Positions 1 through 6,964 of a stretch of DNA of 9,205 bases are shown here, piece by piece. The translations under genes were made by a program, and so were the position numbers. The notes beneath the pieces were generated by a model that worked only from the letters and a program-made list of their open reading frames with translations, did no database searches and was not told the DNA's origin. Within the stretch, counting starts at the first letter, position 1; every line of letters starts with the position of its first letter. Source of the stretch: Pseudomonadota bacterium (lineage in GTDB: Bacteria > Pseudomonadota > Gammaproteobacteria > Pseudomonadales > Pseudohongiellaceae); NCBI GenBank assembly GCA_022563075.1, contig JADFOC010000068.1, forward strand, positions 1-9,205. The letters are read 5' to 3'.

Positions 1-791
1 GGGGTGCCGTCGATGTTCACGGCGACCGTGCGCGGCCCAACGGTGACCGTGTAGGTCTGGGGGCGGTCGTCCTGGGCCGAGGCGTAGCTGAAGGCGGCGT
101 CGAAGGTGCCCGACGGCTGATAGCCGCGATACCGGTCGGCGTAATCGCCGGCCCCGATCATGTTCAGCACCTCGATGATGAGCGGGGAATCGAACTGGCC
201 GTCGGTCCAGGAGCCTTCGAGCCGCATGTCGCCTGCGTCGTCGGCGATGCCGTACGAGCCGTCGAGCACCAGCACGCCCTCGCGACGACCGTCGCTGGTG
301 AGCTCCAGGGTGAGGTCTTTGCAGGTCACGCGGCCCGAGCCGATCGTCAGCTCGCCTCCCGTGCGGGAGAGCAAGACGGACTGATCATCGATCACGATCC
401 GGATGTCGTTCGGCTCCACCTGCATGACCAGCGGCTCGATCTCGTCGCCGACGGCGCGGAAACGCATCCGGGCATCGAACGTGCCCTGCGGTCGGAAGCG
501 ATCCCACAGTTCCCGGGCGCGGCCTTCCCCGGCCCCCGGCAGCAGATCGACGATCACCCGCTCGAGGGCCAGGTCGTCGAGGTGCACGTCGAAGCTGGAC
601 TCGATCGGGTCCGCCGTCAGGTCGACCATGCCTTCGGCGGTGAGCCGTCCATCGGCGAGCCGGCCGGTGATCTTGGCGAGACGGATCGCGCTGGGGGTCA
701 CCCGGAGTGAGCACTGGACGTCCTCGAGGTCGAGGCCGCTCGGCCAGCGGACGCCCTGCCCCCCCACGTCCTGGATCACCTGGCCGCTCGG
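1..791 (-). CDS. AsmA-like repetitive protein, internal fragment (both ends missing)
   Basis: A minus-strand frame open across the whole stretch, with no start of its own; it continues off the left edge and is joined in frame to rsgA on the right. The predicted protein is rich in beta-strand-like alternating residues and Gly/Asp turns, as in the AsmA/TamB-like family of long envelope proteins involved in lipid transport or membrane assembly. Two tandem modules are visible. Each has a segment like ADGRLTAEGMVDLTADP or REGVLVLDGSYGIADD, then a hydrophobic Ile/Leu/Val stretch ending in Gly, then an Arg-rich turn and PxGTFDA (about 471-491 and 96-116), spaced 375 bases (125 residues) apart. Almost all third codon positions are G or C, quite unlike rsgA, orn or queG alongside. 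The style resembles Phycisphaerae/Planctomycetes proteins. Family assignment rests on overall texture, not a diagnostic motif, so it is moderate. The right boundary is where RsgA similarity ends. Confidence 0.5.
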
Positions 792-1517
792 CTTGGCTTT
801 GCCGTTGGAGAGAGGCCCTACCACGGCGATGGCATCCAGACCGAAGCGGTTGATTAAGGAAGACTTACCCACCCCGGACTGCCCCACCAATACAGTAGTT
901 TTTCCACTCAAGCTGGCTTCGAGTTGGTCAATTCCAGAACCATCCAGAGCAGATACCCGGTGCAGGCCATAGCCGATACTTGCATACACCGACAACATAT
1001 TGTCCAGTTCAGAGGGATCACCACTATCTAGCATGTCAATTTTATTCAATACCAACAACGGCTCCAGCCCCAGGCATTCGATCGCCACCAGATAGCGATC
1101 GATTAAGTTCATGAATGGCGGTGGCAGCGGAGAAATAATCACCAGAACCAGGTCGATATTTGCGGCGACGGGTCGGAAATTGCCAGCAGCGCTGGGACGG
1201 CCAAACAGGTTTCGTCTTTCTCCCAGTGCCAATATCACTCCGGTATCCGATCCGTCCAGTTCCCACAACACCCTGTCACCGGTAACCAGGGTTGGCAGAT
1301 TAGCGCGCTGATGACAGCGTATGATTTTGCCGGCATGGGCAGAATCCAGGGACTCCACATCCAACTGCTGACCGAAATGGCTAATGATGCGTCCATTACA
1401 TTTGTTCTTGGAGGTGGTGTCGGCTGCATCCGCCTGGCCCAGCTTTTCACTTAGCTCCCTACGCTGATTTTCGGCTATTCGGGATTGCTGCCGTTTGCTT
1501 AATCTGCGTTTGCTCAT
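792..1517 (-). pseudogene. rsgA: Ribosome small-subunit-dependent GTPase RsgA, N-terminal part, broken at the junction
   Basis: RsgA is a circularly permuted GTPase that helps late 30S ribosomal subunit maturation. The start ATG (1515-1517) gives MSKRRLSKRQQSRIAENQ, matching the usual basic RsgA N terminus. An OB-fold region follows (about residues 40-105, with TGDRVLW), then G4 NKID (158-161), G5 VSALDGSG (near 189) and the P-loop GQSGVGKSS (212-220). The stretch AVVGPLSNGKAK still looks like RsgA leading into switch I, but the KGxHTTT expected next is absent. From about residue 243 the frame continues as unrelated G/C-rich sequence. Switch I threonines, G3 (DSPG) and the C-terminal zinc-binding domain are therefore missing; RsgA is normally about 300-350 residues. 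The frame is uninterrupted through the junction. I think this is an assembly chimera, so the real gene is probably intact in the source organism. No strong Shine-Dalgarno precedes the ATG. It is divergent from orn, a common gammaproteobacterial arrangement. Confidence 0.9.
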
Positions 1518-1584
1518 TGCTGGTTCATTGAGGGAGTGGGATACCGGCTGATGATTGAAGTGCGAAGATTATTGCATATTCCAG

Positions 1585-1604
1585 TTGTAGAAGCTTTGCT
1601 ACAA
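1585..1604. repeat. Inverted repeat TTGTAG-N8-CTACAA in the rsgA/orn intergenic region
   Basis: Perfect 6-base arms at 1585-1590 and 1599-1604 separated by 8 bases, within the 128-base divergent region. TACAAT at 1600-1605 could serve as a -10 hexamer for orn, but no convincing -35 lies at the right distance. It may be a weak operator or chance; the arms are short. Confidence 0.3.
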
Positions 1605-1645
1605 TCTGATTCGATCAATGTAAATTACCTAACCGAGAATCGGCA

Positions 1646-2188
1646 ATGGACAAAAGTTTAAATCTTATTTGGTTAGATTTGGAAATGACCGGATTGAAGC
1701 CAGAATCGGATCTGATCATTGAAATTGCCACGCTCGTCACCGATGCAGAATTGAACATCCTGGCCGAGGGGCCCCTATTGGCGATTAAGCAATCCGATTC
1801 AGCTCTGGCGGCCATGGACGAATGGAATCAAAAACATCACGGAGCATCGGGTTTAATCGAGCGTGTTAAAGGCAGCAATATCGATGAACAGGAAGCTGAA
1901 CGGCAAACCCTCGAATTTTTGGCGAAGTACTCTGCGAAACATGCCTCACCACTTTGCGGTAACAGCATCTGCCAGGATCGACGTTTCATGGCCAATTACA
2001 TGCCGCTGCTGGAAGAATTCTTCCACTACCGCAATCTCGATGTTAGCTCGATAAAGGAATTAGCGCGCCGATGGAAACCTGAAATCCTTGAGGGCCTGGT
2101 TAAGAAAGGAGCCCATCAGGCGATGGACGATATCAAAGATTCGATCGATGAACTGAATTACTATCGCCAGCACTTCATCGACGCTTGA
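1646..2188 (+). CDS. orn: Oligoribonuclease (DEDDh 3'-5' exoribonuclease)
   Basis: Orn is a cytoplasmic exonuclease that degrades 2-5 nt RNA fragments, and pGpG from cyclic-di-GMP breakdown, to mononucleotides. The 180-residue product has the usual family length and every DEDDh catalytic position: D11 and E13 in [10 protein letters not shown]111 in ICQDRRF, H157 and D162 in HQAMDDI. Other hallmarks are the acidic ExxTLVTD-like strand near residues 26-33 and [12 protein letters not shown] at 103-114. The ATG is preceded by GAGA at 1635-1638 with 7-base spacing, and the N terminus aligns with the E. coli protein from memory. The gene is divergent from rsgA and convergent with queG, whose stop lies one base beyond the orn stop, so the two transcripts must overlap at their 3' ends. 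Orn is essential in many gammaproteobacteria. Identification is secure. Confidence 0.97.
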   Translation: MDKSLNLIWLDLEMTGLKPESDLIIEIATLVTDAELNILAEGPLLAIKQSDSALAAMDEWNQKHHGASGLIERVKGSNIDEQEAERQTLEFLAKYSAKHASPLCGNSICQDRRFMANYMPLLEEFFHYRNLDVSSIKELARRWKPEILEGLVKKGAHQAMDDIKDSIDELNYYRQHFIDA

Positions 2189-2189
2189 A

Positions 2190-3239
2190 TCATTCATGCT
2201 GTTTTAGTGCCCATCGTACATGTTCTCTGACCAGTTCAGACGGGTCATGCAATTTCTCTTGCAGGGCTTCGACTATCTCAGTAGAAGTCGATGCGTTGCC
2301 CAAGGCAACCGCAATATTACGCAACCAGCACGCATAACCAATTCTCCTGATCGTCGACCCAGCAGTCTTTTCCAGAAACTCCTGTTCCGACCAGGAGAAC
2401 AGATCGACTAATCCCACGTCGTCCAATTCGTGCCGGGGAGTAAAATCGTCCTCTGTGGTTCGCTTGGTGAATTTATTCCAGGGGCACACTAGTTGACAAT
2501 CATCGCAGCCGAAGACGCGATTTCCAATCGGCGCGCGCAGGTCCTCAGGTATGGCGGTGCGTAGTTCGATGGTTAAATAAGAGATGCAACGCGTGGCATC
2601 TAATACATTGGGCCTAACAAATGCCTTGGTGGGACAGATATCGATGCAGGCATGACAGCTTCCACAATGGTCTGAATCCTGTGCATCGAGCGGCAACGGC
2701 AGATCGGTAAATAGCTCACCGAGGAAAAACCAGGACCCGGCCTGCTTATTGATCAGCATAGTATTTTTACCGATCCAGCCCAGCCCCGATTTCTCAGCCA
2801 AGGCACGTTCCAGGACCGGGGCGCTATCGACGAAGGCACGATAGCCAATTGGTCCTGCTACTCTCTCTATCCTCGTAGCGAGCTTTTGCAAACGCTTTCT
2901 CATGAGTTTGTGATAGTCCCGACCCCTGGCATAGCGAGAGATATAGGCTTTGTCTGACTGCTGCATCGGCGCCAGCGAATTTTCCGTCTGGTTCGCATAG
3001 TCCATGCGTACACAAACAACGCGAATCGTTCCGGGAACCAATTGTTCCGGATGGCAGCGCTTGTCGTGATTATTTGCCATGTAATCCATGGCACCGTGGT
3101 AGTTCCGTTCAATCCAGGCGCTCAACAGAGGCTCATAGTTGGTCAGGTCGATGTCCGTTATGGCAACTTGTTGGAAACCCAGTTCCATCCCCCAAGCCTT
3201 GATGTCTGTCGCCATTTGACTGAAGTCTGGATTCGCCAT
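2190..3239 (-). CDS. queG: Epoxyqueuosine reductase
   Basis: QueG performs the last step of queuosine synthesis, reducing epoxyqueuosine to queuosine at the wobble position (34) of tRNAs with GUN anticodons; it uses cobalamin and two [4Fe-4S] clusters. The 349-residue product has the family signature VDSAPVLERALAEKSGLGW at about 137-155, including the acidic residue (D138) thought to act as proton donor. The cysteines form a ferredoxin-like pattern, CGSCHACIDICP at 192-203 (C192, C195, C198, C202), with C218 and CDDCQLVCPWN at 245-255 (C245, C248, C252). The C-terminal ~70 residues are helical and resemble the HEAT-like tail involved in tRNA binding. The ATG follows the aminotransferase stop by 8 bases, so co-transcription is likely. 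No good Shine-Dalgarno is visible, which suggests translational coupling. The gene ends one base from the orn stop, leaving no room for a separate terminator. Confidence 0.97.
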   Translation of the reverse strand: MANPDFSQMATDIKAWGMELGFQQVAITDIDLTNYEPLLSAWIERNYHGAMDYMANNHDKRCHPEQLVPGTIRVVCVRMDYANQTENSLAPMQQSDKAYISRYARGRDYHKLMRKRLQKLATRIERVAGPIGYRAFVDSAPVLERALAEKSGLGWIGKNTMLINKQAGSWFFLGELFTDLPLPLDAQDSDHCGSCHACIDICPTKAFVRPNVLDATRCISYLTIELRTAIPEDLRAPIGNRVFGCDDCQLVCPWNKFTKRTTEDDFTPRHELDDVGLVDLFSWSEQEFLEKTAGSTIRRIGYACWLRNIAVALGNASTSTEIVEALQEKLHDPSELVREHVRWALKQHE

Positions 3240-3247
3240 AGTAGTAT

Positions 3248-4387
3248 TTAAAGATCTCTGAGCAGAGCAGCTGCCTGCTCCAGGGTGGAATCATCTTTGC
3301 AAAAGCAGAAGCGCACAATTTTTGTCGTTGGCGGGGTCTCACAAAAAGGCGTAAGTGGTATGGCAGCAACCCCTCTTTCCTGCGTGATGAAGTTGGCAAA
3401 ATCGACATCGGATTTATCGCTAATTTCGCTGTAATCCACCAATTGAAAATAGGTTCCTTTGGACGGTTTAAATTTCAATCTCGAATTTTCAATCAGTCTG
3501 CAAAAAGTATTTCGTTTTTCTTCATAGAATTCAGGTAGATCAAGCGCATGTTCCGGGCATTCAACCATAAAATCGGCGATCGCGTATTGAATAAAACTAG
3601 CACTGGTGAAGGTGACAAATTGATGAATCTTGCGGAACTCCGTGGTAATTTCTTTGGATGCGACACAGTAGGCTAACTTCCATCCAGTGGCGTGAAAGGT
3701 CTTCCCAAATGAGAATACTGCAAAACTCTTTTGTTTCAGCTCGTCATGGCTCAGCACGCTCTCATGTTTCAAGCCGTCATAGACCATGTGTTCATAGACC
3801 TCGTCTGATAACACCAGAATGTTCCTCTCTCGTGTGACCTCGGCCAAGTTGTCCAAATCGCTGCGGGTGAGGATGGAGCCGCAAGGATTATGCGGCGTAT
3901 TGACAATAATCAGTTTGGTTTTTTCATTGATGGCAGTTCGCACTCGCTCCCAGTCAATGCTGTAGTCAGGTACTGACAGGGGAATATGTATTGCTCGCGC
4001 CCCGGCCAACTGTATCGCCGGTTCATAACAATCATAGGCCGGATCAAATACGATGACTTCATCGCCAACGGTAACGGTGGCATGGACCGCATCGAACAAT
4101 GCCTCGGTAGCCCCTGAGGTCACTGTAATTTCGGTTTCCGGGTCGGCCACATGACCATAATAGGACTTAACCTTAGCGGCTATTTGCTCTCTTAATTGGA
4201 GAATTCCTGCCATCGGTGGATACTGATTCTTACCGTCATACAGGTGCTTGGCCACCAATTCCTTGAGCCGATCCGGGCAATCGAAATCGGGATATCCCTG
4301 CGATAGATTGATCGCATCATAGTCGGCGGCCATCTTCGACATTATGGTAAAAATAGTTGTGCCAACTGCAGGTAATTTACTTTGCAA
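3248..4387 (-). CDS. PLP-dependent methionine aminotransferase (YbdL type)
   Basis: Fold-type I class I/II aminotransferase of 379 residues, closest in motif content to E. coli YbdL, which transaminates methionine and some aromatic amino acids including histidine with 2-oxo acids. The N terminus QSKLPAVGTTIFTIMS and INLSQGYPDF (27-36) are typical of that group. Other features are the TSGATEA cofactor-phosphate loop (90-96), NTPHNPCG (163-170), SDEVYEH (194-200, D195 facing the pyridine nitrogen), the Schiff-base lysine K229 in SFGKTFHATGWK, and a C-terminal arginine (R359) for the substrate carboxylate. It starts at TTG (4385-4387): AGGGG lies 7 bases upstream, and the family's conserved N terminus begins exactly there, whereas the first internal ATG would remove 15 conserved residues. 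It heads a probable operon with queG and diverges from ovoA. Because ovothiol synthesis needs a PLP-dependent sulfoxide lyase (OvoB), a role there is conceivable but only inferred. Confidence 0.9.
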   Translation of the reverse strand: MQSKLPAVGTTIFTIMSKMAADYDAINLSQGYPDFDCPDRLKELVAKHLYDGKNQYPPMAGILQLREQIAAKVKSYYGHVADPETEITVTSGATEALFDAVHATVTVGDEVIVFDPAYDCYEPAIQLAGARAIHIPLSVPDYSIDWERVRTAINEKTKLIIVNTPHNPCGSILTRSDLDNLAEVTRERNILVLSDEVYEHMVYDGLKHESVLSHDELKQKSFAVFSFGKTFHATGWKLAYCVASKEITTEFRKIHQFVTFTSASFIQYAIADFMVECPEHALDLPEFYEEKRNTFCRLIENSRLKFKPSKGTYFQLVDYSEISDKSDVDFANFITQERGVAAIPLTPFCETPPTTKIVRFCFCKDDSTLEQAAALLRDL

Positions 4388-4394
4388 TACGATT

Positions 4395-4399
4395 CCCCT
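4395..4399 (-). promoter_or_regulatory. Ribosome binding site that fixes the TTG start of the aminotransferase
   Basis: Read on the minus strand this is AGGGG, 7 bases before TTG. No ATG or GTG in frame lies between it and the conserved N terminus, so this site decides the start. Confidence 0.7.
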
Positions 4400-4418
4400 A
4401 AGGTGGGTCTAGTCGCTG

Positions 4419-4424
4419 ATTATA
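4419..4424 (-). promoter_or_regulatory. Candidate -10 element for the aminotransferase-queG operon
   Basis: The minus strand reads TATAAT exactly, about 32 bases upstream of the TTG start and upstream of its ribosome binding site. No recognisable -35 hexamer lies 16-18 bases further upstream and there is no extended -10 TG, so a promoter here would be weak or activator-dependent. Suggestive only. Confidence 0.35.
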
Positions 4425-4450
4425 GAGACGATCAGAGGCACCCTGGCTGC

Positions 4451-4493
4451 GCGCTATCTATTCTAACCGATTCGGGAGCTGAAATAGATACGC
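4451..4493. repeat. Dyad in the divergent aminotransferase/ovoA intergenic region
   Basis: Perfect 8-base arms, TATCTATT at 4455-4462 and AATAGATA at 4483-4490, are extended by GCG (4451-4453) and CGC (4491-4493) if one C is bulged. A smaller nested dyad, CCGA-T-TCGG (4467-4475), lies near the centre. It sits about midway in the 175-base region between two divergent genes, where a shared operator would be expected. No T-tract follows either side, so a terminator is unlikely. The regulator is unknown. Confidence 0.45.
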
Positions 4494-4562
4494 TGGCATT
4501 GAATTCCGATTACTTTAGAGAATCCCACCACGGGGCAAAGCAAGAATAAACAGGATAAATTT

Positions 4563-6878
4563 ATGTCAGTTTCGGAAGCAGCAGTTTCAAACACTGGGAG
4601 AATTGACTCGGCATCAGTTAATCAGGCAGGCCGATCAGCCCCTAAGCAGCGCTTGCATTCCTTGCCGTTGCTCAATTTGGAACAAGGCAGAGCGGCAGTG
4701 CTTGCCTATTTCGAAAATACCTGGGCCTTGACCGAACAACTGTTTTCCTCGCTGGCAAGCGAGGAAGCATTTTACGCCAGGCCTTACCACAGGATGCGCC
4801 ATCCGCTCATTTTTTATTACACCCATCCAGTCTGTTTTTACATCAATAAGCTGTTGGTAAGCGGTCTCATCGATGCGCCGGTAAATCAAGAATACGAGTT
4901 ACTTTTTGAAGCCGGCGTGGACGAAATGAATTGGGACGATTTGCACGAAGGAGAACAGGATGCTTGGCCTTCGTTGCACGCCGTACGCGCTTATCGAGAA
5001 CAAGTCTACTCCGTGGTAAAAAAACTCATACAGTGCCACCCATTACTCGACGAACCCATAACCATGGATAAGCCCACCTGGGCATTGGCGATGGCGTTCG
5101 AACATGAGCGCATACATCTGGAGACTTCCAGTGTACTTATTCGAGAACTACCCGTTAAATTTGTCAAACAGCCCGGTACTTGGCCAGCACTTCACACAAT
5201 TCCAGTTTCGCAAGTACATGAACCTAAAACAGGAGAAGACTTCCCAGATAATGAGTTGATCGAAATAGCTGCTACCAACGTGGCGTTGGGGAAACCTTCT
5301 GTCTGGCCAACTTTTGGATGGGATAATGAATACGGTTCCGAGAAGCGCCAGGTGTCCGCATTTAAAGTGAGCAAATATTTAGTCAGTAATGGGGAGTATT
5401 TTCAGTTTGTCAAAGCCGGTGGATATGAACAGAAGAAATACTGGTCGGCATCGGCCTGGGGGTGGCGTCAATTTAGAAATGTGAAATGGCCAACTTTCTG
5501 GGTACAAGACGGACCGGCTGGTTCCCACCGCTACAAACTCAGAAGCCTATTCAGCGAAATGCCGATGCAATGGCGATGGCCAGCCATCGTAAACCACTAC
5601 GAGGCGAAAGCCTATTGTGCCTGGTTAACAGATCGGGACGAAGCAGAACAAGCTTACCGACTGCTGCAGGAAGCAGAACATCAGGCAATTAGAGCCCCGG
5701 AATTACAGCACGCCGGTGCCTGGCGAATTGGCGACAAGGAAAAGTTATGTTTGGATCAGGTGATGAACGACAACGCCGGGCACTGCATCAATCATAACCT
5801 GCGATTTGGCAGCGAGAGTGCGGTCGATGCCTTGGCGGCGAATGAAGTCGGCATCTACGATGTGTTTGGCAACGTTTGGCAATGGTGTGAGGATCCATTT
5901 CGTCCGTTGCAACAGTTTGAAATTCACCCTTACTATACCGATTTCAGTACTCCCTGTTTTGATGAAGCGCATCAGATGATTTTGGGTGGTTCCTTTATCA
6001 GCACCGGAGACGAAGCCAGCATCTGGGCTCGCTTTCATTTCCGAGCGCATTTCTTTCAACACGCTGGATTTCGAGTAGTGCAGGATGTTGCCGTTGTCAC
6101 TGATCACAGCCTTAAATATGAAACCAACGAATTAGTGAATCAGTATTTGTTATTCCATTGGGGGACAGAATCTGAACAGAGGGACGAAACACTATCGTCT
6201 CGCATTGGACATCCCGAGGCGTCTAACCTGATTCTACGCACGGTAGAACTAATGCAGCAATACAGTACTCGGCACACCAGTGCCTTGGATCTAGGTTGTG
6301 CGGTGGGTCGAGCGAGTTTTGAATTGTCGCGGAATTTCTCGCAGGTCACGGGTATTGACTACAGTGCCGTCTTTATTGCGGCAGCAGAGCAATTAAGGCA
6401 CACAGGCGAGTCTAACTATCAACGCTGGGAAACAGGCCGACATAGCACGCAGCTCACCGCGCATGTTGCCGCTGAAATTGACCGAGAACGAATCCGTTTC
6501 GTCCAAGGCGACGCGGCGAATCTTGATGCGGTGGAGACATTAAGGCATACAGCACGCTTCGATGCCATCTTGTTGAGCAACCTGATGTGCCGCCTGGCTG
6601 AGCCAGAAAAATGTTTAAGCCAATTTGTCGAAACCGACAAGTATCTCGGTAGCGGAGGTATTTTGGTGATTGCTTCCCCCAACAGCTGGCTTGCGCAATT
6701 TACCGATGCAGACAAATTTCTCGATGGCGCTGACAGCGACGAAACGCTGTCCGCGATTGGCGGAGTTCTTTCCGGTTTCAGCCTGCTACATGAAGAAGAT
6801 GTGCCCTTCATGATTCGTGAACACCGACGGAAGTACGAATATATCGTGAGCCAGGTGTCGGTCTGGAAGAAAGTGTGA
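4563..6878 (+). CDS. ovoA: 5-histidylcysteine sulfoxide synthase / ovothiol methyltransferase OvoA
   Basis: OvoA is a mononuclear iron enzyme that joins cysteine to histidine C5 with O2, giving 5-histidylcysteine sulfoxide. After OvoB cleaves this to 5-thiohistidine, the OvoA methyltransferase domain N-methylates it to ovothiol A. The 771-residue product shows the full architecture. A DinB-like domain (about 40-200) includes RHPLIFYYTHP (79-89), VDEMNWDDL (119-127) and the iron-binding HX3HXE, H181, H185 and E187 in HERIHLET. A formylglycine-generating-enzyme-like domain (about 230-510) has FGWDNEYG, NVWQW (437-441) and the final AGFRV. A SAM methyltransferase domain (about 520-771) has motif I LDLGCAVGR at 575-583. 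The usual FGE RLPTEAEW is altered to RLLQEAEH (366-373), consistent with non-FGE chemistry. AGGA at 4552-4555 supports the ATG. The gene diverges from a PLP aminotransferase and converges on tolC. The ovothiol partner OvoB is not recognised in the window. Confidence 0.96.
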   Translation: MSVSEAAVSNTGRIDSASVNQAGRSAPKQRLHSLPLLNLEQGRAAVLAYFENTWALTEQLFSSLASEEAFYARPYHRMRHPLIFYYTHPVCFYINKLLVSGLIDAPVNQEYELLFEAGVDEMNWDDLHEGEQDAWPSLHAVRAYREQVYSVVKKLIQCHPLLDEPITMDKPTWALAMAFEHERIHLETSSVLIRELPVKFVKQPGTWPALHTIPVSQVHEPKTGEDFPDNELIEIAATNVALGKPSVWPTFGWDNEYGSEKRQVSAFKVSKYLVSNGEYFQFVKAGGYEQKKYWSASAWGWRQFRNVKWPTFWVQDGPAGSHRYKLRSLFSEMPMQWRWPAIVNHYEAKAYCAWLTDRDEAEQAYRLLQEAEHQAIRAPELQHAGAWRIGDKEKLCLDQVMNDNAGHCINHNLRFGSESAVDALAANEVGIYDVFGNVWQWCEDPFRPLQQFEIHPYYTDFSTPCFDEAHQMILGGSFISTGDEASIWARFHFRAHFFQHAGFRVVQDVAVVTDHSLKYETNELVNQYLLFHWGTESEQRDETLSSRIGHPEASNLILRTVELMQQYSTRHTSALDLGCAVGRASFELSRNFSQVTGIDYSAVFIAAAEQLRHTGESNYQRWETGRHSTQLTAHVAAEIDRERIRFVQGDAANLDAVETLRHTARFDAILLSNLMCRLAEPEKCLSQFVETDKYLGSGGILVIASPNSWLAQFTDADKFLDGADSDETLSAIGGVLSGFSLLHEEDVPFMIREHRRKYEYIVSQVSVWKKV

Positions 6879-6916
6879 GTTGCAAGAAATGTAGGGGAAG
6901 AAGCCAGTGCACAATC

Positions 6917-6946
6917 AAAAAAGGCCATAACCAAGTCATGGCCTTT
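6917..6946 (-). terminator. Rho-independent terminator of tolC, possibly bidirectional with ovoA
   Basis: Perfect 9-base stem AAAGGCCAT (6920-6928) and ATGGCCTTT (6938-6946) with a 9-base loop. On the minus strand the stem runs into a six-T tract, ideal for ending tolC, which stops at 6965. On the plus strand only TTTGTT follows, so it may also stop ovoA (ending 6878) but less efficiently. Confidence 0.8.
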
Positions 6947-6964
6947 GTTAAGCGACTGGTGGAG

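Noticed and set aside
780..900. Insertion sequence or phage insertion at the rsgA break
   Set aside because: No terminal inverted repeats, target duplication, transposase or integrase is visible at the junction.
385..972. Open frames in the other phases of the G/C-rich left end (385-714 minus; 403-972 plus)
   Set aside because: High GC removes stop codons in every frame. Their products are Arg/Pro/Ser-rich with no family features, while the phase continuous with rsgA has sensible protein texture.
3..1517. A genuine new RsgA-AsmA fusion protein
   Set aside because: The join cuts RsgA inside its GTPase core, just before switch I, and coincides with an abrupt change in base composition and apparent taxonomy. 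A chimeric assembly explains this better; kept as a finding to be checked.
4493..4510. Sigma-54-like promoter (TGGCAT...) upstream of ovoA
   Set aside because: The -24 GG is present but the -12 TTGC half is replaced by TCCG at the required spacing.
5745..6107. A 120-codon minus-strand frame inside ovoA, and others at 6140-6349 and 6419-6934
   Set aside because: They overlap well-conserved ovoA coding sequence, lack ribosome binding sites and family features, and are antisense shadows.
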